A stretch of DNA of 64,000 nt from NCBI RefSeq assembly GCF_020164745.1, contig NZ_JAIUGV010000001.1, positions 62,001-126,000 on the forward strand, read 5' to 3'. Shown piece by piece: positions 33,145 to 52,976 of the stretch. The DNA comes from Mesorhizobium sp. ES1-4 (GTDB lineage: Bacteria > Pseudomonadota > Alphaproteobacteria > Rhizobiales > Rhizobiaceae). Positions within the stretch are counted from its first letter, which is position 1. Each line of letters starts with the position of its first letter. Under the pieces are notes generated by a model, which had not been told where the DNA came from, searched no databases, and saw only the letters and a program-made list of their open reading frames with translations. Position numbers and translations under genes: made by a program.

Positions 33145-34320
33145 ATGGCAAAAGGTAAATTCGAGCGCACTAAGCCTCATGTGAACATCGGCACGATTGG
33201 TCACGTCGACCATGGCAAGACGTCGCTGACGGCTGCGATCACCAAGTATTTTGGCGAATACAAGCGCTATGACCAGATCGACGCGGCGCCGGAAGAGAAG
33301 GCGCGCGGCATCACGATCTCGACGGCTCACGTTGAGTACGAGACCGAGAACCGCCACTACGCGCATGTCGACTGCCCCGGCCACGCCGACTATGTGAAGA
33401 ACATGATCACCGGCGCCGCGCAGATGGACGGCGCGATCCTGGTTGTGTCGGCCGCCGACGGCCCGATGCCGCAGACCCGCGAGCACATCCTGCTTGCCCG
33501 TCAGGTTGGCGTGCCGTCGATCGTTGTGTTCCTCAACAAGGTCGACCAGGTCGACGACGCCGAACTGCTCGAACTGGTCGAGCTCGAGGTTCGCGAGTTG
33601 CTGTCGAAGAACGAATTCCCCGGCGACGACATTCCGATCGTCAAGGGTTCGGCGCTGGCGGCGCTTGAAGATTCGGACAAGAAGATCGGCGAGGACGCGA
33701 TCCGCGAGCTGATGGCTCAGGTCGATGCCTACATCCCGACGCCGGTGCGTCCGCTGGACAAGCCGTTCCTGATGCCGATCGAGGACGTGTTCTCGATCTC
33801 GGGCCGCGGCACGGTCGTGACCGGCCGCGTCGAGCGCGGTGTGGTCAAGGTCGGCGAGGAGCTTGAAATCATCGGCATCCGTCCGACGACCAAGACGACC
33901 TGCACGGGCGTTGAGATGTTCCGCAAGCTGCTCGATCAGGGCCAGGCTGGCGACAACATCGGCGCGCTGCTGCGCGGCGTCGACCGTGAAGGTGTCGAGC
34001 GCGGCCAGGTTCTGGCCAAGCCGGGCACGGTGAAGCCGCACAAGAAGTTCGTGGCCGAAGCCTACATCCTGACCAAGGACGAAGGTGGCCGTCACACGCC
34101 GTTCTTCACCAACTACCGTCCGCAGTTCTACTTCCGCACGACCGACGTGACCGGCATCGTGTCGCTGCCGGAAGGCACCGAGATGGTGATGCCTGGCGAC
34201 AACATCACGGTCGATGTCGAGCTGATCGTGCCGATCGCCATGGAAGAGAAGCTGCGCTTCGCCATCCGTGAAGGCGGCCGCACCGTCGGTGCCGGCATCG
34301 TCGTCACCATCAAGGAATAA
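33145..34320 (+). CDS. tuf: Elongation factor Tu (copy 1)
   Basis: GTPase of 391 residues that delivers aminoacyl-tRNA to the ribosome. Motifs: GHVDHGKT (19-26), switch region [14 protein letters not shown] and NKVD, followed by beta-barrel domains 2 and 3. The protein is identical to that of the second copy at 52977, while the genes differ at about a dozen synonymous third positions. Flanking DNA diverges at once outside the coding region. This copy stands alone with its own terminator upstream of tRNA-Trp and secE. Confidence 0.98.
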   Translation: MAKGKFERTKPHVNIGTIGHVDHGKTSLTAAITKYFGEYKRYDQIDAAPEEKARGITISTAHVEYETENRHYAHVDCPGHADYVKNMITGAAQMDGAILVVSAADGPMPQTREHILLARQVGVPSIVVFLNKVDQVDDAELLELVELEVRELLSKNEFPGDDIPIVKGSALAALEDSDKKIGEDAIRELMAQVDAYIPTPVRPLDKPFLMPIEDVFSISGRGTVVTGRVERGVVKVGEELEIIGIRPTTKTTCTGVEMFRKLLDQGQAGDNIGALLRGVDREGVERGQVLAKPGTVKPHKKFVAEAYILTKDEGGRHTPFFTNYRPQFYFRTTDVTGIVSLPEGTEMVMPGDNITVDVELIVPIAMEEKLRFAIREGGRTVGAGIVVTIKE

Positions 34321-34350
34321 TCGATCCGGCTACAGCCGGTTCGACAAGAA

Positions 34351-34377
34351 AAGGGCGGTCTTCGGGCCGCCCTTTTT
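34351..34377 (+). terminator. Rho-independent terminator of tuf copy 1
   Basis: AAGGGCGG (34351-34358), loop, CCGCCCTT continuing into TTTTT (to 34377): a strong GC stem with a T-run, 31 bases after the stop. Confidence 0.88.
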
Positions 34378-34579
34378 CGTTTCAGACGCTCCGTCTGCGT
34401 CAAGGGAGCCTTGCCAACGGTGGTTCCAGGGCACCACCGTCGCTCGAACGCACTCAAGGCGAAGGAAATGGGGCTAGGCGCCGGCGTGTTGGAAACCGTC
34501 AAGGCGACGCCGGCCGATGGCCTCTGGACCAGGACGGGCCGCCGATGCCGAGTTCGCCGGCGTGCTCGATCCGGACCTC

Positions 34580-34613
34580 ACCGTCACGCCGCGGGCGACC
34601 GTCACGCCGCGGG
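34580..34613. repeat. Short direct repeat upstream of tRNA-Trp
   Basis: ACCGTCACGCCGCGGG occurs at 34580-34595 and again at 34598-34613 (period 18). It lies in the 319-base region between the tuf terminator and tRNA-Trp, where I see no gene. A GTTTGC-TT-GCAAAC palindrome at 34625-34638 is the only other structure. Confidence 0.7.
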
Positions 34614-34696
34614 GGGTAAGACATGTTTGCTTGCAAACCACTCTTTACAGAGCGTGCGGAAGCTTTTAGGAAGCGCCTGCGCCGAGGCGCATGTGT

Positions 34697-34772
<76 letters not shown>

Positions 34773-34830
34773 TTTTCCAGGATGGCAGGACGATTTTTTT
34801 GCGGGCGGCCTTTGAAAATCGGCGACCCGC

Positions 34831-34859
34831 TTGCCATATTAGCCCAGTTGGGGCATAAG
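34831..34859 (+). promoter_or_regulatory. Candidate promoter of the secE-nusG operon
   Basis: TTGCCA (34831-34836), 17 bases, CATAAG (34854-34859). The -10 box is the same CATAAG found ahead of tRNA-Tyr. This would give a leader of about 260 nt before secE; the 356 bases from tRNA-Trp to secE hold no gene. Confidence 0.45.
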
Positions 34860-35128
34860 GGCTCCATAGCCGGGACGGAACGACTGGATGGTTCCGAGGC
34901 GGCGTTTGGTCATAAAGCAGATACTTGCCACTTGCGTGGATCAAGAATCGGTTTTATGTAGATGAACAGACACGCGACGCGTGAAGCTGGGAAGCCGGCT
35001 TTACGCGTCTGATTTGCATGGGCGAAATGATTGCGCTGATTCGGCGCGAGATTTGGCTCAGGCGGCACGTCCCGGCCAGCGGGATCATCCAGGGGGCCCG
35101 GCCAACGGGTCTTGAAGACAGGCGGCAT

Positions 35129-35332
35129 ATGGCTTCGAAAACCACAAATCCTTTCGTCTTTCTCCAGCAGGTGCGCGCGGAGACAGCCAAGGTGACTTGG
35201 CCGTCGCGCCGCGAGACGATGATCTCGACGGTGATGGTCCTGGCCTTCGCTGTGATCGCGATGATCTTCTTCTTCACCGCCGATCAGCTTATGGGCCTCG
35301 CGGTCGAGCAGATTCTGGGCATTGGACGCTAA
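35129..35332 (+). CDS. secE: Protein translocase subunit SecE
   Basis: Single-helix form of SecE, 67 residues, the essential clamp of the SecY channel in the inner membrane. FLQQVRAETAKVTWPSRRET is the conserved amphipathic cytosolic helix, followed by the membrane helix MISTVMVLAFAVIAMIFFFT. The ATG at 35129 is chosen over earlier in-frame codons because it gives the family length. nusG follows after 28 bases. Confidence 0.95.
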   Translation: MASKTTNPFVFLQQVRAETAKVTWPSRRETMISTVMVLAFAVIAMIFFFTADQLMGLAVEQILGIGR

Positions 35333-35360
35333 GTCCGGCGATTACGGAGAAGTCGTAAAA

Positions 35361-35888
35361 ATGGCTACGCGCTGGTACATCGTCCACGCCTATTCGAATT
35401 TCGAGAAGAAGGTCGCCGAGGACATCGAGAACAAGGCCAAGCAGAAGGGCCTGTCCGCCGATATCGAGCAGATCGTGGTGCCGACCGAAAAGGTCGTCGA
35501 GGTTCGTCGCGGCCGCAAGGTCGACGCCGAGCGCAAGTTCTTCCCGGGCTATGTGCTCTTGAAGGCCAACCTGACCGACGCCGTGTTCTCGCTGGTCAAG
35601 AACACGCCGAAGGTCACTGGTTTCCTCGGAGACTCCAAGCCGGTGCCGATCACCGAGGCGGAAGCACAGCGCATCCTCAATCAGGTGCAGGAAGGCGTCG
35701 AGAGGCCGAAGCCCTCGGTCACTTTCGAGATCGGCGAGGCGATCCGCGTTTCGGACGGTCCCTTCGCCTCGTTCAATGGTTTCGTCCAGGAAGTGGACGA
35801 GGAGCGGGCGCGGCTCAAGGTGGAAGTTTCGATCTTCGGGCGCGCCGTGCCTGTCGATCTGGAATTCGGACAGGTCGAAAAAGGCTGA
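35361..35888 (+). CDS. nusG: Transcription termination/antitermination protein NusG
   Basis: A 175-residue RNA polymerase-associated factor linking transcription with Rho and ribosomes. The N-terminal NGN domain starts MATRWYIVHAYSNFEKKVAE and includes KFFPGYVLLKANL. The C-terminal KOW motif is IGEAIRVSDGPFASFNGFVQ followed by VEVSIFGRAVPVDL. The start is at 35361, as in other rhizobia. Co-transcribed with secE. Confidence 0.96.
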   Translation: MATRWYIVHAYSNFEKKVAEDIENKAKQKGLSADIEQIVVPTEKVVEVRRGRKVDAERKFFPGYVLLKANLTDAVFSLVKNTPKVTGFLGDSKPVPITEAEAQRILNQVQEGVERPKPSVTFEIGEAIRVSDGPFASFNGFVQEVDEERARLKVEVSIFGRAVPVDLEFGQVEKG

Positions 35889-36077
35889 TCCGAAATCCCT
35901 GATGCTGGTCCGGTGTTGCCGGTCTGGCGATCAGGGGAGGCGGTGCGGTGACGCGCGGCCTTGAGAACGGTGGGAGGCGAAGGCGGCTTTAGCCGGCCGC
36001 GAGAGCCGCACCACCAGACTGCAACCGCCGGTGTTTCCCAGATCGTGGGACCGGCATAGACAAAGGCAGGAAAAGAG

Positions 36078-36506
36078 ATGGCTAAGAAAATTGCAGGCCA
36101 GCTCAAGCTCCAGGTCTCCGCGGGATCGGCTACGCCGTCGCCCCCGATCGGCCCGGCGCTTGGTCAGCGTGGCATCAACATCATGGAGTTCTGCAAGGCG
36201 TTCAACGCGCAGACCCAGGAAATGGAAAAGGGATCGCCGGTTCCGGTCGTCATCACCTATTACCAGGACAAGTCGTTCACCTTCGTCATGAAGACGCCGC
36301 CGGTGAGCTACTTCCTGAAGAAGGCCGCGAACCTGAAGTCGGGCTCGAAGGAGCCGGGCAAGGTTAAGGCTGGCACCGTTTCGCGCGACAAGGTTCGCGA
36401 AATCGCGACCGCCAAGATGAAGGATCTGAACGCGAACGACGTCGAAGCGGCCATGCGTATGGTCGAGGGCTCCGCCCGCTCGATGGGTCTGGAAGTGGTG
36501 GGCTAA
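36078..36506 (+). CDS. rplK: 50S ribosomal protein L11
   Basis: A 142-residue L11 that binds the GTPase-associated centre of 23S rRNA. The proline-rich N-terminal segment ([20 protein letters not shown]) and the C-terminal RNA-binding domain ending [10 protein letters not shown] are complete. A GGAAAAGAG site precedes the ATG. The 189 bases from nusG carry no gene. rplA follows after four bases. Confidence 0.97.
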   Translation: MAKKIAGQLKLQVSAGSATPSPPIGPALGQRGINIMEFCKAFNAQTQEMEKGSPVPVVITYYQDKSFTFVMKTPPVSYFLKKAANLKSGSKEPGKVKAGTVSRDKVREIATAKMKDLNANDVEAAMRMVEGSARSMGLEVVG

Positions 36507-36510
36507 GATC

Positions 36511-37209
36511 ATGGCAAAGATTGCAAAGCGTGTATCGAAGACCCGTGAAGGCATCGATCCCAACAAGGCCTATGCGCTCGGTGATGCGCTGAAGCTGCTG
36601 AAGGATCGTTCCTCGGTCAAGTTCGACGAGACCGTCGAAGTCGCCATGAACCTGGGCGTCGACCCGCGTCACGCCGACCAGATGGTCCGTGGCGTCGTCA
36701 ACCTGCCGAACGGCACCGGCCGCTCGGTCCGTGTCGCTGTGTTCGCCCGTGGTGACAAGGCTGAAGAGGCCAAGGCCGCCGGCGCCGACATCGTCGGTGC
36801 CGAGGATCTGGTCGACATCGTGCAGAAGGGCACGATCGATTTCGATCGCTGCATCGCCACGCCGGACATGATGCCGCTCGTCGGCCGTCTCGGTAAGGTG
36901 CTCGGCCCGCGCGGCATGATGCCGAACCCGAAGGTCGGCACGGTCACCACCGATGTCGCCGCGGCCGTCAAGGCCTCGAAGGGCGGCGCGGTCGAGTTCC
37001 GTGTCGAGAAGGCCGGCATCGTTCATGCCGGCGTCGGCAAGGTCTCGTTCGACCTCAAGGCGCTGGAAGAGAACATCCGTGCCTTCGCCGACGCGGTGAC
37101 CAAGGCAAAGCCGGCTGGCGCCAAGGGCAACTATGTCAAGAAGGTGTCTGTCACCTCGACGATGGGCCCGGGCCTCAAGCTCGACGTCTCGACGCTCGCC
37201 GCGTCCTGA
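36511..37209 (+). CDS. rplA: 50S ribosomal protein L1
   Basis: A 232-residue L1, stalk protein of the large subunit and, in well-studied bacteria, translational repressor of its own operon. Signature stretches are [20 protein letters not shown], the [16 protein letters not shown] motif and the conserved [11 protein letters not shown]-terminus. It is directly downstream of rplK. Confidence 0.97.
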   Translation: MAKIAKRVSKTREGIDPNKAYALGDALKLLKDRSSVKFDETVEVAMNLGVDPRHADQMVRGVVNLPNGTGRSVRVAVFARGDKAEEAKAAGADIVGAEDLVDIVQKGTIDFDRCIATPDMMPLVGRLGKVLGPRGMMPNPKVGTVTTDVAAAVKASKGGAVEFRVEKAGIVHAGVGKVSFDLKALEENIRAFADAVTKAKPAGAKGNYVKKVSVTSTMGPGLKLDVSTLAAS

Positions 37210-37221
37210 TTAGACCATTTT

Positions 37222-37309
37222 GGATCGGCTTCTCGAAAGCTGATCCGTGATTGAATTCCGGGCCTTGGATTTATCCTGGGCCCGGTACCGGAAGCCGGAA
37301 GGCTTCCGG
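37222..37309 (+). other. Three successive hairpins after rplA
   Basis: GGATCGGCTT/AAGCTGATCC (37222-37246, one G-U pair), CCGGGCC/GGCCCGG (37258-37285) and CCGGAAGCC-GGAA-GGCTTCCGG (37288-37309). None has a strong T-run, so partial termination or RNA processing between rplKA and rplJL is likely. Confidence 0.55.
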
Positions 37310-37620
37310 ACATCCTGTCCGAGATTGCGGGCGGCCCGAGTCTTGATTCAAGAGGAGGGCCTTAATTCATGTGGGCCTGCATGAGACGGGTGAAAACCGG
37401 ACAACGGAGCAACAAGCTCCAATGAAAGGTTCGAACCGTGTTTGCCTTTTGTCTGCGCATCGCCGGCTTGGCCGTCGATGTGGCGAAAGGGGGCAGGATC
37501 CTCGAGCGTCGTTCGGGAGATCCGTTACTGGATGGCCCGGCCGGCAAAAGGCAACCCGACGCCTGTCCTCGAAATGGGAATGTTCCCGTTAACAGGACTG
37601 GGGTCAACTGGAGATAGGCA
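37310..37620 (+). promoter_or_regulatory. rplJ leader region
   Basis: Gene-free leader of about 310 bases before rplJ. In bacteria this region commonly binds the L10-L7/L12 complex for autogenous control. I see GGAGCAACAAGCTCC-type pairing near 37404 and a short TGTTCCCGTTAACAGGA hairpin near the start, but cannot fold the whole leader with confidence. Confidence 0.4.
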
Positions 37621-38139
37621 GTGGACAGAGCGGAAAAACGCGAACTCGTCACGGGCCTGAATGATGCGTTTTCTGGCGCAGGTTCAGTCGTCGTGGCCCA
37701 CTATGCCGGTATCACCGTCGCGCAAATGAACGACCTTCGGTCGAAAATGCGCGCCGCCGGTGGCACCGTTAAAGTCGCGAAGAACCGTCTCGCCAAAATC
37801 GCTCTTCAGGGCACGGACTCCGCATCGATCATCGACCTGTTCAAGGGACAGACGCTGATCGCCTATTCGGAGGATCCGATTGCGGCGCCGAAGGTCGCGT
37901 CCGATTTCGCCAAGGGGAATGACAAGCTCGTCATTCTCGGCGGCGCAATGGGCACCACCTCGCTCAACGCCGACGGTGTGAAGGCACTCGCCACACTTCC
38001 GTCGCTCGATGAGCTGCGCGCCAGGCTGGTTGGCATGATCGCCACGCCGGCAACCCGGATCGCCCAGATCGTCAATGCGCCAGCGGCCTCGGTCGCGCGC
38101 GTCATCGGCGCTTACGCCCGGAAGGACGAGGCGGCATGA
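37621..38139 (+). CDS. rplJ: 50S ribosomal protein L10
   Basis: A 172-residue stalk base that anchors L7/L12 dimers. It starts with GTG at 37621 after a GGAGATAGGCA site. The N-terminus [20 protein letters not shown] and [11 protein letters not shown] are typical; the C-terminal helix for L7/L12 binding ends [15 protein letters not shown]. rplL follows. Confidence 0.96.
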   Translation: MDRAEKRELVTGLNDAFSGAGSVVVAHYAGITVAQMNDLRSKMRAAGGTVKVAKNRLAKIALQGTDSASIIDLFKGQTLIAYSEDPIAAPKVASDFAKGNDKLVILGGAMGTTSLNADGVKALATLPSLDELRARLVGMIATPATRIAQIVNAPAASVARVIGAYARKDEAA

Positions 38140-38193
38140 GGCCGTTCCTCGCTATCAAAAACACACGTTCGAACCTAACGAAGGAATACAACA

Positions 38194-38571
38194 ATGGCTG
38201 ATCTGGCAAAGATCGTAGACGACCTTTCGAAGCTGACCGTCCTCGAGGCGGCCGAGCTGTCGAAGCTTCTGGAAGAAAAGTGGGGCGTTTCGGCTGCTGC
38301 GCCGGTAGCGGTTGCCGCTGCTGGCGGCGCTGCCGCTGCTGCTGCTCCGGTCGAGGAAAAGACGGAATTCGACGTCGTCCTCACCGAGGCAGGCGCTCAG
38401 AAGATCAACGTCATCAAGGAAGTCCGCGCCATCACCGGTCTTGGCCTCAAGGAAGCCAAGGACCTGGTCGAAGCGGCTCCGAAGCCGGTCAAGGAAGGCG
38501 TTTCCAAGGCCGACGCTGACAAGTTCAAGGCCCAGCTGGAAGCAGCCGGCGCCAAGGTCGACCTGAAGTAA
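38194..38571 (+). CDS. rplL: 50S ribosomal protein L7/L12
   Basis: A 125-residue stalk protein that recruits translational GTPases. N-terminal dimerisation domain, an alanine-rich hinge (about residues 34-55), and the C-terminal factor-binding domain with [20 protein letters not shown]. Complete. Confidence 0.97.
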   Translation: MADLAKIVDDLSKLTVLEAAELSKLLEEKWGVSAAAPVAVAAAGGAAAAAAPVEEKTEFDVVLTEAGAQKINVIKEVRAITGLGLKEAKDLVEAAPKPVKEGVSKADADKFKAQLEAAGAKVDLK

Positions 38572-38658
38572 ATGTATCAAGCGGCGGGCGGCCTCGCGCC
38601 GTCCGCCACTCCCTTGGCCACAGGGGAGGCTGCGTGACGCGAGATGTACGAAAACCTC

Positions 38659-38709
38659 TTTCCTGAGGGCCGTAAACCGGCCTTCAGGAAACGGGTTTTC
38701 TCCCGTTTT
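38659..38709 (+). terminator. Attenuator-like double hairpin between rplL and rpoB
   Basis: TTTCCTGA-G-GGCCG pairs with CGGCC-T-TCAGGAAA (38659-38691) in a long near-perfect stem. It is immediately followed by CGGG-TTTTCT-CCCG-TTTT (38692-38709), a small terminator. Partial termination here would lower RNA polymerase relative to ribosomal protein output, as known in E. coli at the same place. Confidence 0.6.
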
Positions 38710-38836
38710 AGCCGGTAGCCGCCAAGCAATTGGAAAAGGCGGCCGGAGAACAGACAGAGAGCCGCCGCCCAGGTGGCTCGGTATGCAAGACGAACCGAGG
38801 CGAGGTTCGTCCCGAGTTTTGAGCTAAGGAGCGACG

Positions 38837-42973
<4,137 letters not shown>

Positions 42974-43101
42974 AGGCTATGGCGCGCCGCGCAACCGTGG
43001 CGCGCCACTCAATTTCTACGGCCGGTGGGCCGACAACTCAGCGGGCATTCGGCCCGCGTTAGATGCAAGGGGTTTTCGAGGACCCCGAAAAGGAGAACGG
43101 C

Positions 43102-47298
<4,197 letters not shown>

Positions 47299-47327
47299 GC
47301 GCGGTGGGCAAGATCTCAGGCAACAGA

Positions 47328-47355
47328 AGCCGTCGGGGCAACCCGGCGGCTTTTT
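47328..47355 (+). terminator. Rho-independent terminator of rpoBC
   Basis: AGCCGTCGGG (47328-47337), GCAA loop, CCCGGCGGCT (47342-47351) then TTTT: a strong 10-bp stem (one G-U pair) with a T-run, 30 bases after rpoC. Confidence 0.88.
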
Positions 47356-47383
47356 CGTTTCAACGATCGTTCGAGGAAGAGAA

Positions 47384-48049
47384 ATGAGCACGAAGACCTG
47401 GACAGCTGTCGACAATTACATCGTTTCCTCACTCTTCGAGCCGGATGCCGCTCTCGACGCGGTTCTGGCCGCCAACCGCGACCAAGGCCTGCCGGCGATC
47501 GACGTCTCGGCGGCGCAGGGAAAGCTGCTCTCGCTGCTGGTGCGCATTGGCAGCGCGAAGAAGGTGCTCGAGATCGGCACGCTGGGAGGCTATTCGACCA
47601 TCTGGATGGCGCGGGGACTGCCCGCCGACGGCAAGGTCGTGACGCTCGAACTCGATCCGCATCATGCCGAGGTCGCGCGTTCGAATTTCGAGCGGGCAGG
47701 GGTTGTGGACCGCGTGGAAGTTCGCGTCGGTCCCGCGCTAGAGTCGCTCGCTGCACTGGGCGGCGAGGATGCCGGTCCGTTCGATCTGATCTTCATCGAT
47801 GCGGACAAGCCGAACAACCCGCATTATCTGTCCTGGGCCTTGCGTCTGTCGCGCTCCGGAACTGTCATTGTCTGCGACAACGTCATCCGCGACGGCGCCG
47901 TGCTGGAAGAGGATGGTCGCGACGCCAATGTCGAAGGCGCACGCGCCGCGTTTTCCTTCATCGGCGGCGACAAACGGCTGGACGGCACGGCCATCCAGAC
48001 CGTGGGCGCCAAAGGCTATGACGGCTTTGCAATCGCGATCGTCGACTGA
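47384..48049 (+). CDS. SAM-dependent O-methyltransferase
   Basis: A 221-residue class I methyltransferase related to catechol/caffeoyl-CoA O-methyltransferases. SAM-binding motif I is VLEIGTLGGYSTIWMARGLP; the acidic motif II is VVTLELDPHHAEVARSNFE; LIFIDADKPNNPHYL and VIVCDNVIRDGAV carry the metal-binding acidic residues. It starts at the ATG at 47384 with a GAGGAAGAG site just after the rpoC terminator. The substrate is unknown, and it is probably an independent unit. Confidence 0.82.
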   Translation: MSTKTWTAVDNYIVSSLFEPDAALDAVLAANRDQGLPAIDVSAAQGKLLSLLVRIGSAKKVLEIGTLGGYSTIWMARGLPADGKVVTLELDPHHAEVARSNFERAGVVDRVEVRVGPALESLAALGGEDAGPFDLIFIDADKPNNPHYLSWALRLSRSGTVIVCDNVIRDGAVLEEDGRDANVEGARAAFSFIGGDKRLDGTAIQTVGAKGYDGFAIAIVD

Positions 48050-48057
48050 CGGCTGGC

Positions 48058-48993
48058 TCAGTCGAAAAACGCCTCGACCACGTTGCGCTTGCCGAGCATG
48101 AAGGCGTCGGCGACGTGCTGGAGCGGCGCCAGGTCGACGTCGGATGCGCCGGCGTGCACGATCTCGGCAAAGCGCCGGTAGAGCATCTGATATTCCGCTT
48201 CCGGCTCGTCGTGTACGACACCGCCATCGATGGCGAGCTTCGAGCCGCCACCCGAGAGCACCATCTTGCCAGCATCCGTGTCCGCGACAATGTCCCAGCT
48301 TTGCGGTCCCGTCTGCAGCCAGTCGAGATCCATCGTCACATCAGATCCGTTCGCGGCGCGGAAGGCGACCTGGGCTGCGATCGGCGCGTCGCGGTTCGCG
48401 GGAAAGTCGAGGACGGCCGAAGTTATGTACATGGCTGGCAGGATATAGGTTGCGATCGACAGCGCGTTGATGCCGGGATCGAAGACGCCGAAGCCGCCAG
48501 GCTGCCAGATCCAGTCCTGGTTCGGGTGCCAGCGGCGCACATCCTCCTTCCAGACGATCGCGGCCGATTTGATTTTGGTCGAAGCCAGGAATTTTCGCGC
48601 CGCTTCGACCGCCGGCGCGTAGCGCGAATGCCAGCTTGCGAACAGCGAGACGCCTTGTTTCGCCGCCAGCGCCTTCAGGTCCTCGACCTCACTGACCGTG
48701 GCGCCCGGCGGTTTTTCCAGGAAGACATGTTTCTTGGCTTCCAGCGCCTTGCGGGCGGTGGCGTAGCGGAACTGCGGCGGCATGCAGAGCGACACCGCGT
48801 CGAGTTCGGGAACCGCGCCAAGCATCGACTCAATGTCGGGAAAATTCGCGATGCCATCGACCTTCCCGTGCCGGCTGGCCGCGGCGATCAACTGGTAGTC
48901 CCGATCCTTTGCCAATGCCGGAAGATGTTGGTCGCGGACGATCTTGCCGACGCCGACAATGCCGATTCTTATGGGCGAGATGGTTGGGGACAT
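48058..48993 (-). CDS. Gfo/Idh/MocA oxidoreductase, D-galactose 1-dehydrogenase-like
   Basis: A 311-residue NAD(P)-dependent sugar dehydrogenase. Rossmann motif IRIGIVGVGKIVRDQH (8-23); EKPPGATV at 93-100 holds the conserved lysine; WHSRYAP (121-127) and EDVRRWHPNQDWIWQPGGFG then VFDPGINALSI match the Pseudomonas galactose 1-dehydrogenase as I recall it. That enzyme oxidises D-galactose to galactonolactone in the De Ley-Doudoroff pathway. Convergent with the methyltransferase gene. A related aldose dehydrogenase is possible. Confidence 0.8.
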   Translation of the reverse strand: MSPTISPIRIGIVGVGKIVRDQHLPALAKDRDYQLIAAASRHGKVDGIANFPDIESMLGAVPELDAVSLCMPPQFRYATARKALEAKKHVFLEKPPGATVSEVEDLKALAAKQGVSLFASWHSRYAPAVEAARKFLASTKIKSAAIVWKEDVRRWHPNQDWIWQPGGFGVFDPGINALSIATYILPAMYITSAVLDFPANRDAPIAAQVAFRAANGSDVTMDLDWLQTGPQSWDIVADTDAGKMVLSGGGSKLAIDGGVVHDEPEAEYQMLYRRFAEIVHAGASDVDLAPLQHVADAFMLGKRNVVEAFFD

Positions 48994-49124
48994 GAGGCTC
49001 CGCCAGGTTCGGACGACTGCGCGTCTCTTAGCAGATCGGCCATGACGGGCAAGCGTCGGCCGTGCCGGCTACCTGAACGAATCGGCATCATGCCGCGAGG
49101 CAGGCGGGGGCGCTCGGCCCGCGC

Positions 49125-49445
49125 TCAGATCGGCACGTCGAAGGTCACGATCGACACTTCGCCTTCGAGCGCGCCTTGGAAGGCCGAAAGATGCGGCTCA
49201 TCGTCGGGCTCGCCCTCCATGTCGCCGATCTGGTCGAGTTCGGCCTCGGCGTAGCCTTCCGCCGCGAGCGATTCGAGCGCCCGGCGCACCGCCGAATCGT
49301 CGTCGGGCGCCACCAGCATGACATGGACGCCTTCCGGCTTGCCGCCTTTCTTCTTCCACACCCGGCCGGTGATGATTGTGACCGGTCGTTCTTCATTGTC
49401 GTTCACGGGCCGATTCCTCCGCAACGAGGGGCTGTCACTGTTCAT
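49125..49445 (-). CDS. Conserved hypothetical acidic protein, 106 aa
   Basis: The N-terminal third is basic (RKGRMNSDSPSLRRNRP). A compact domain follows: RPVTIITGRVWKKKGGKPEG, VHVMLVAPDDDSAVRRALES and LAAEGYAEAELDQIGDMEGE. The alternating beta/alpha pattern suggests a small ferredoxin-like fold. Start at 49445 (alternative ATG at 49430). No named family recognised and no functional link with the neighbours. Confidence 0.6.
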   Translation of the reverse strand: MNSDSPSLRRNRPVNDNEERPVTIITGRVWKKKGGKPEGVHVMLVAPDDDSAVRRALESLAAEGYAEAELDQIGDMEGEPDDEPHLSAFQGALEGEVSIVTFDVPI

Positions 49446-49593
49446 GCGGCCTTTTCGCATGAAGCAAGGCCCCGCAAAAGCCAAAAGCCGGTCACTTTCT
49501 TCCCCGCCCTTGCAAAACCGCGCAAGAAAATTGCATGCGGTTTTCACATGGCTGCCAAGCCCCGGCCTCAATGCAATATTTGCCGCTGCGGGG

Positions 49594-49622
49594 TTGACGG
49601 TTCGCGGGCTTACGAGTAGAAG
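49594..49622 (+). promoter_or_regulatory. Promoter of the str operon (rpsL)
   Basis: TTGACG (49594-49599), exactly 17 bases, TAGAAG (49617-49622). This gives a leader of roughly 240 nt before rpsL. It is the best promoter in the 425-base gap 49446-49870, which otherwise shows no gene. Confidence 0.55.
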
Positions 49623-49870
49623 CCGCCCAGTCAGAACCGATGTGAGGCTCTCGCATCCGAAGCGACACGCTTTGGAGTTTGCCTCAAACAGGGTTCGTTT
49701 TACGAGCGAAAAGACATTTCCGGCGTGCACGAAGCGGCTTCCGCTTCCTCTGCGATTTGTTCGGGCAAGACCGCGAGTCGCGGTTTGTGGCCCGAATTTG
49801 CGTATGGAAATGACGCTTTGAGCGAGCCTTGACCGGCACGAGACACGGAATTGAGAGACAAGAGGGTTTA

Positions 49871-50242
49871 ATGCCTACCGTCAACCAGCTGATCCGCAAG
49901 CCGCGCATTGCGCCGGTGAAGCGCAACAAGGTCCCGGCCATGCAGCAGAACCCGCAGAAGCGGGGCGTCTGCACGCGCGTCTATACCACGACGCCGAAGA
50001 AGCCGAACTCGGCGCTGCGCAAGGTGGCCAAGATCCGCCTGACCAATGGTTTTGAAGTGATCGGTTACATCCCCGGCGAAGGTCACAACCTTCAGGAACA
50101 CTCCGTGGTCATGATCCGCGGCGGTCGCGTCAAGGATCTTCCGGGCGTTCGCTACCACATCATCCGCGGCGTGCTCGACACGCAAGGCGTGAAGAACCGC
50201 AAGCAGCGCCGTTCGAAGTACGGCGCCAAGCGTCCGAAATAA
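49871..50242 (+). CDS. rpsL: 30S ribosomal protein S12
   Basis: A 123-residue decoding-centre protein. K43 in [13 protein letters not shown] and K88 in [13 protein letters not shown] are the wild-type residues whose substitution gives streptomycin resistance, so the sequence predicts sensitivity at this locus. The start at 49871 follows an AAGAGGG site. First gene of the str operon. The last codons and the stop are copied in a tandem duplication just downstream. Confidence 0.98.
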   Translation: MPTVNQLIRKPRIAPVKRNKVPAMQQNPQKRGVCTRVYTTTPKKPNSALRKVAKIRLTNGFEVIGYIPGEGHNLQEHSVVMIRGGRVKDLPGVRYHIIRGVLDTQGVKNRKQRRSKYGAKRPK

Positions 50243-50259
50243 GGGCGTCCGAAATAAGG
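50230..50259 (+). repeat. 15-bp tandem duplication across the rpsL stop
   Basis: GCGTCCGAAATAAGG occurs twice head to tail (50230-50244 and 50245-50259). The first copy encodes the final Arg-Pro-Lys and stop of S12; the second is untranslated spacer before rpsG. Confidence 0.9.
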
Positions 50260-50305
50260 TTTTCCGGCCTTGGCGTTGCTTGAACGCGCCGGGCTACGAG
50301 ATTGA

Positions 50306-50788
<483 letters not shown>

Positions 50789-50817
50789 AGCGCGAACAGG
50801 ACTGAGAGGCAGCTACG

Positions 50818-52908
<2,091 letters not shown>

Positions 52909-52976
52909 CTCGAACAGAGCTGCCGCGGTAACGCAATTCAAAGCCCTCCGGGGCGAGCAGGAAATGGAGACATCAC

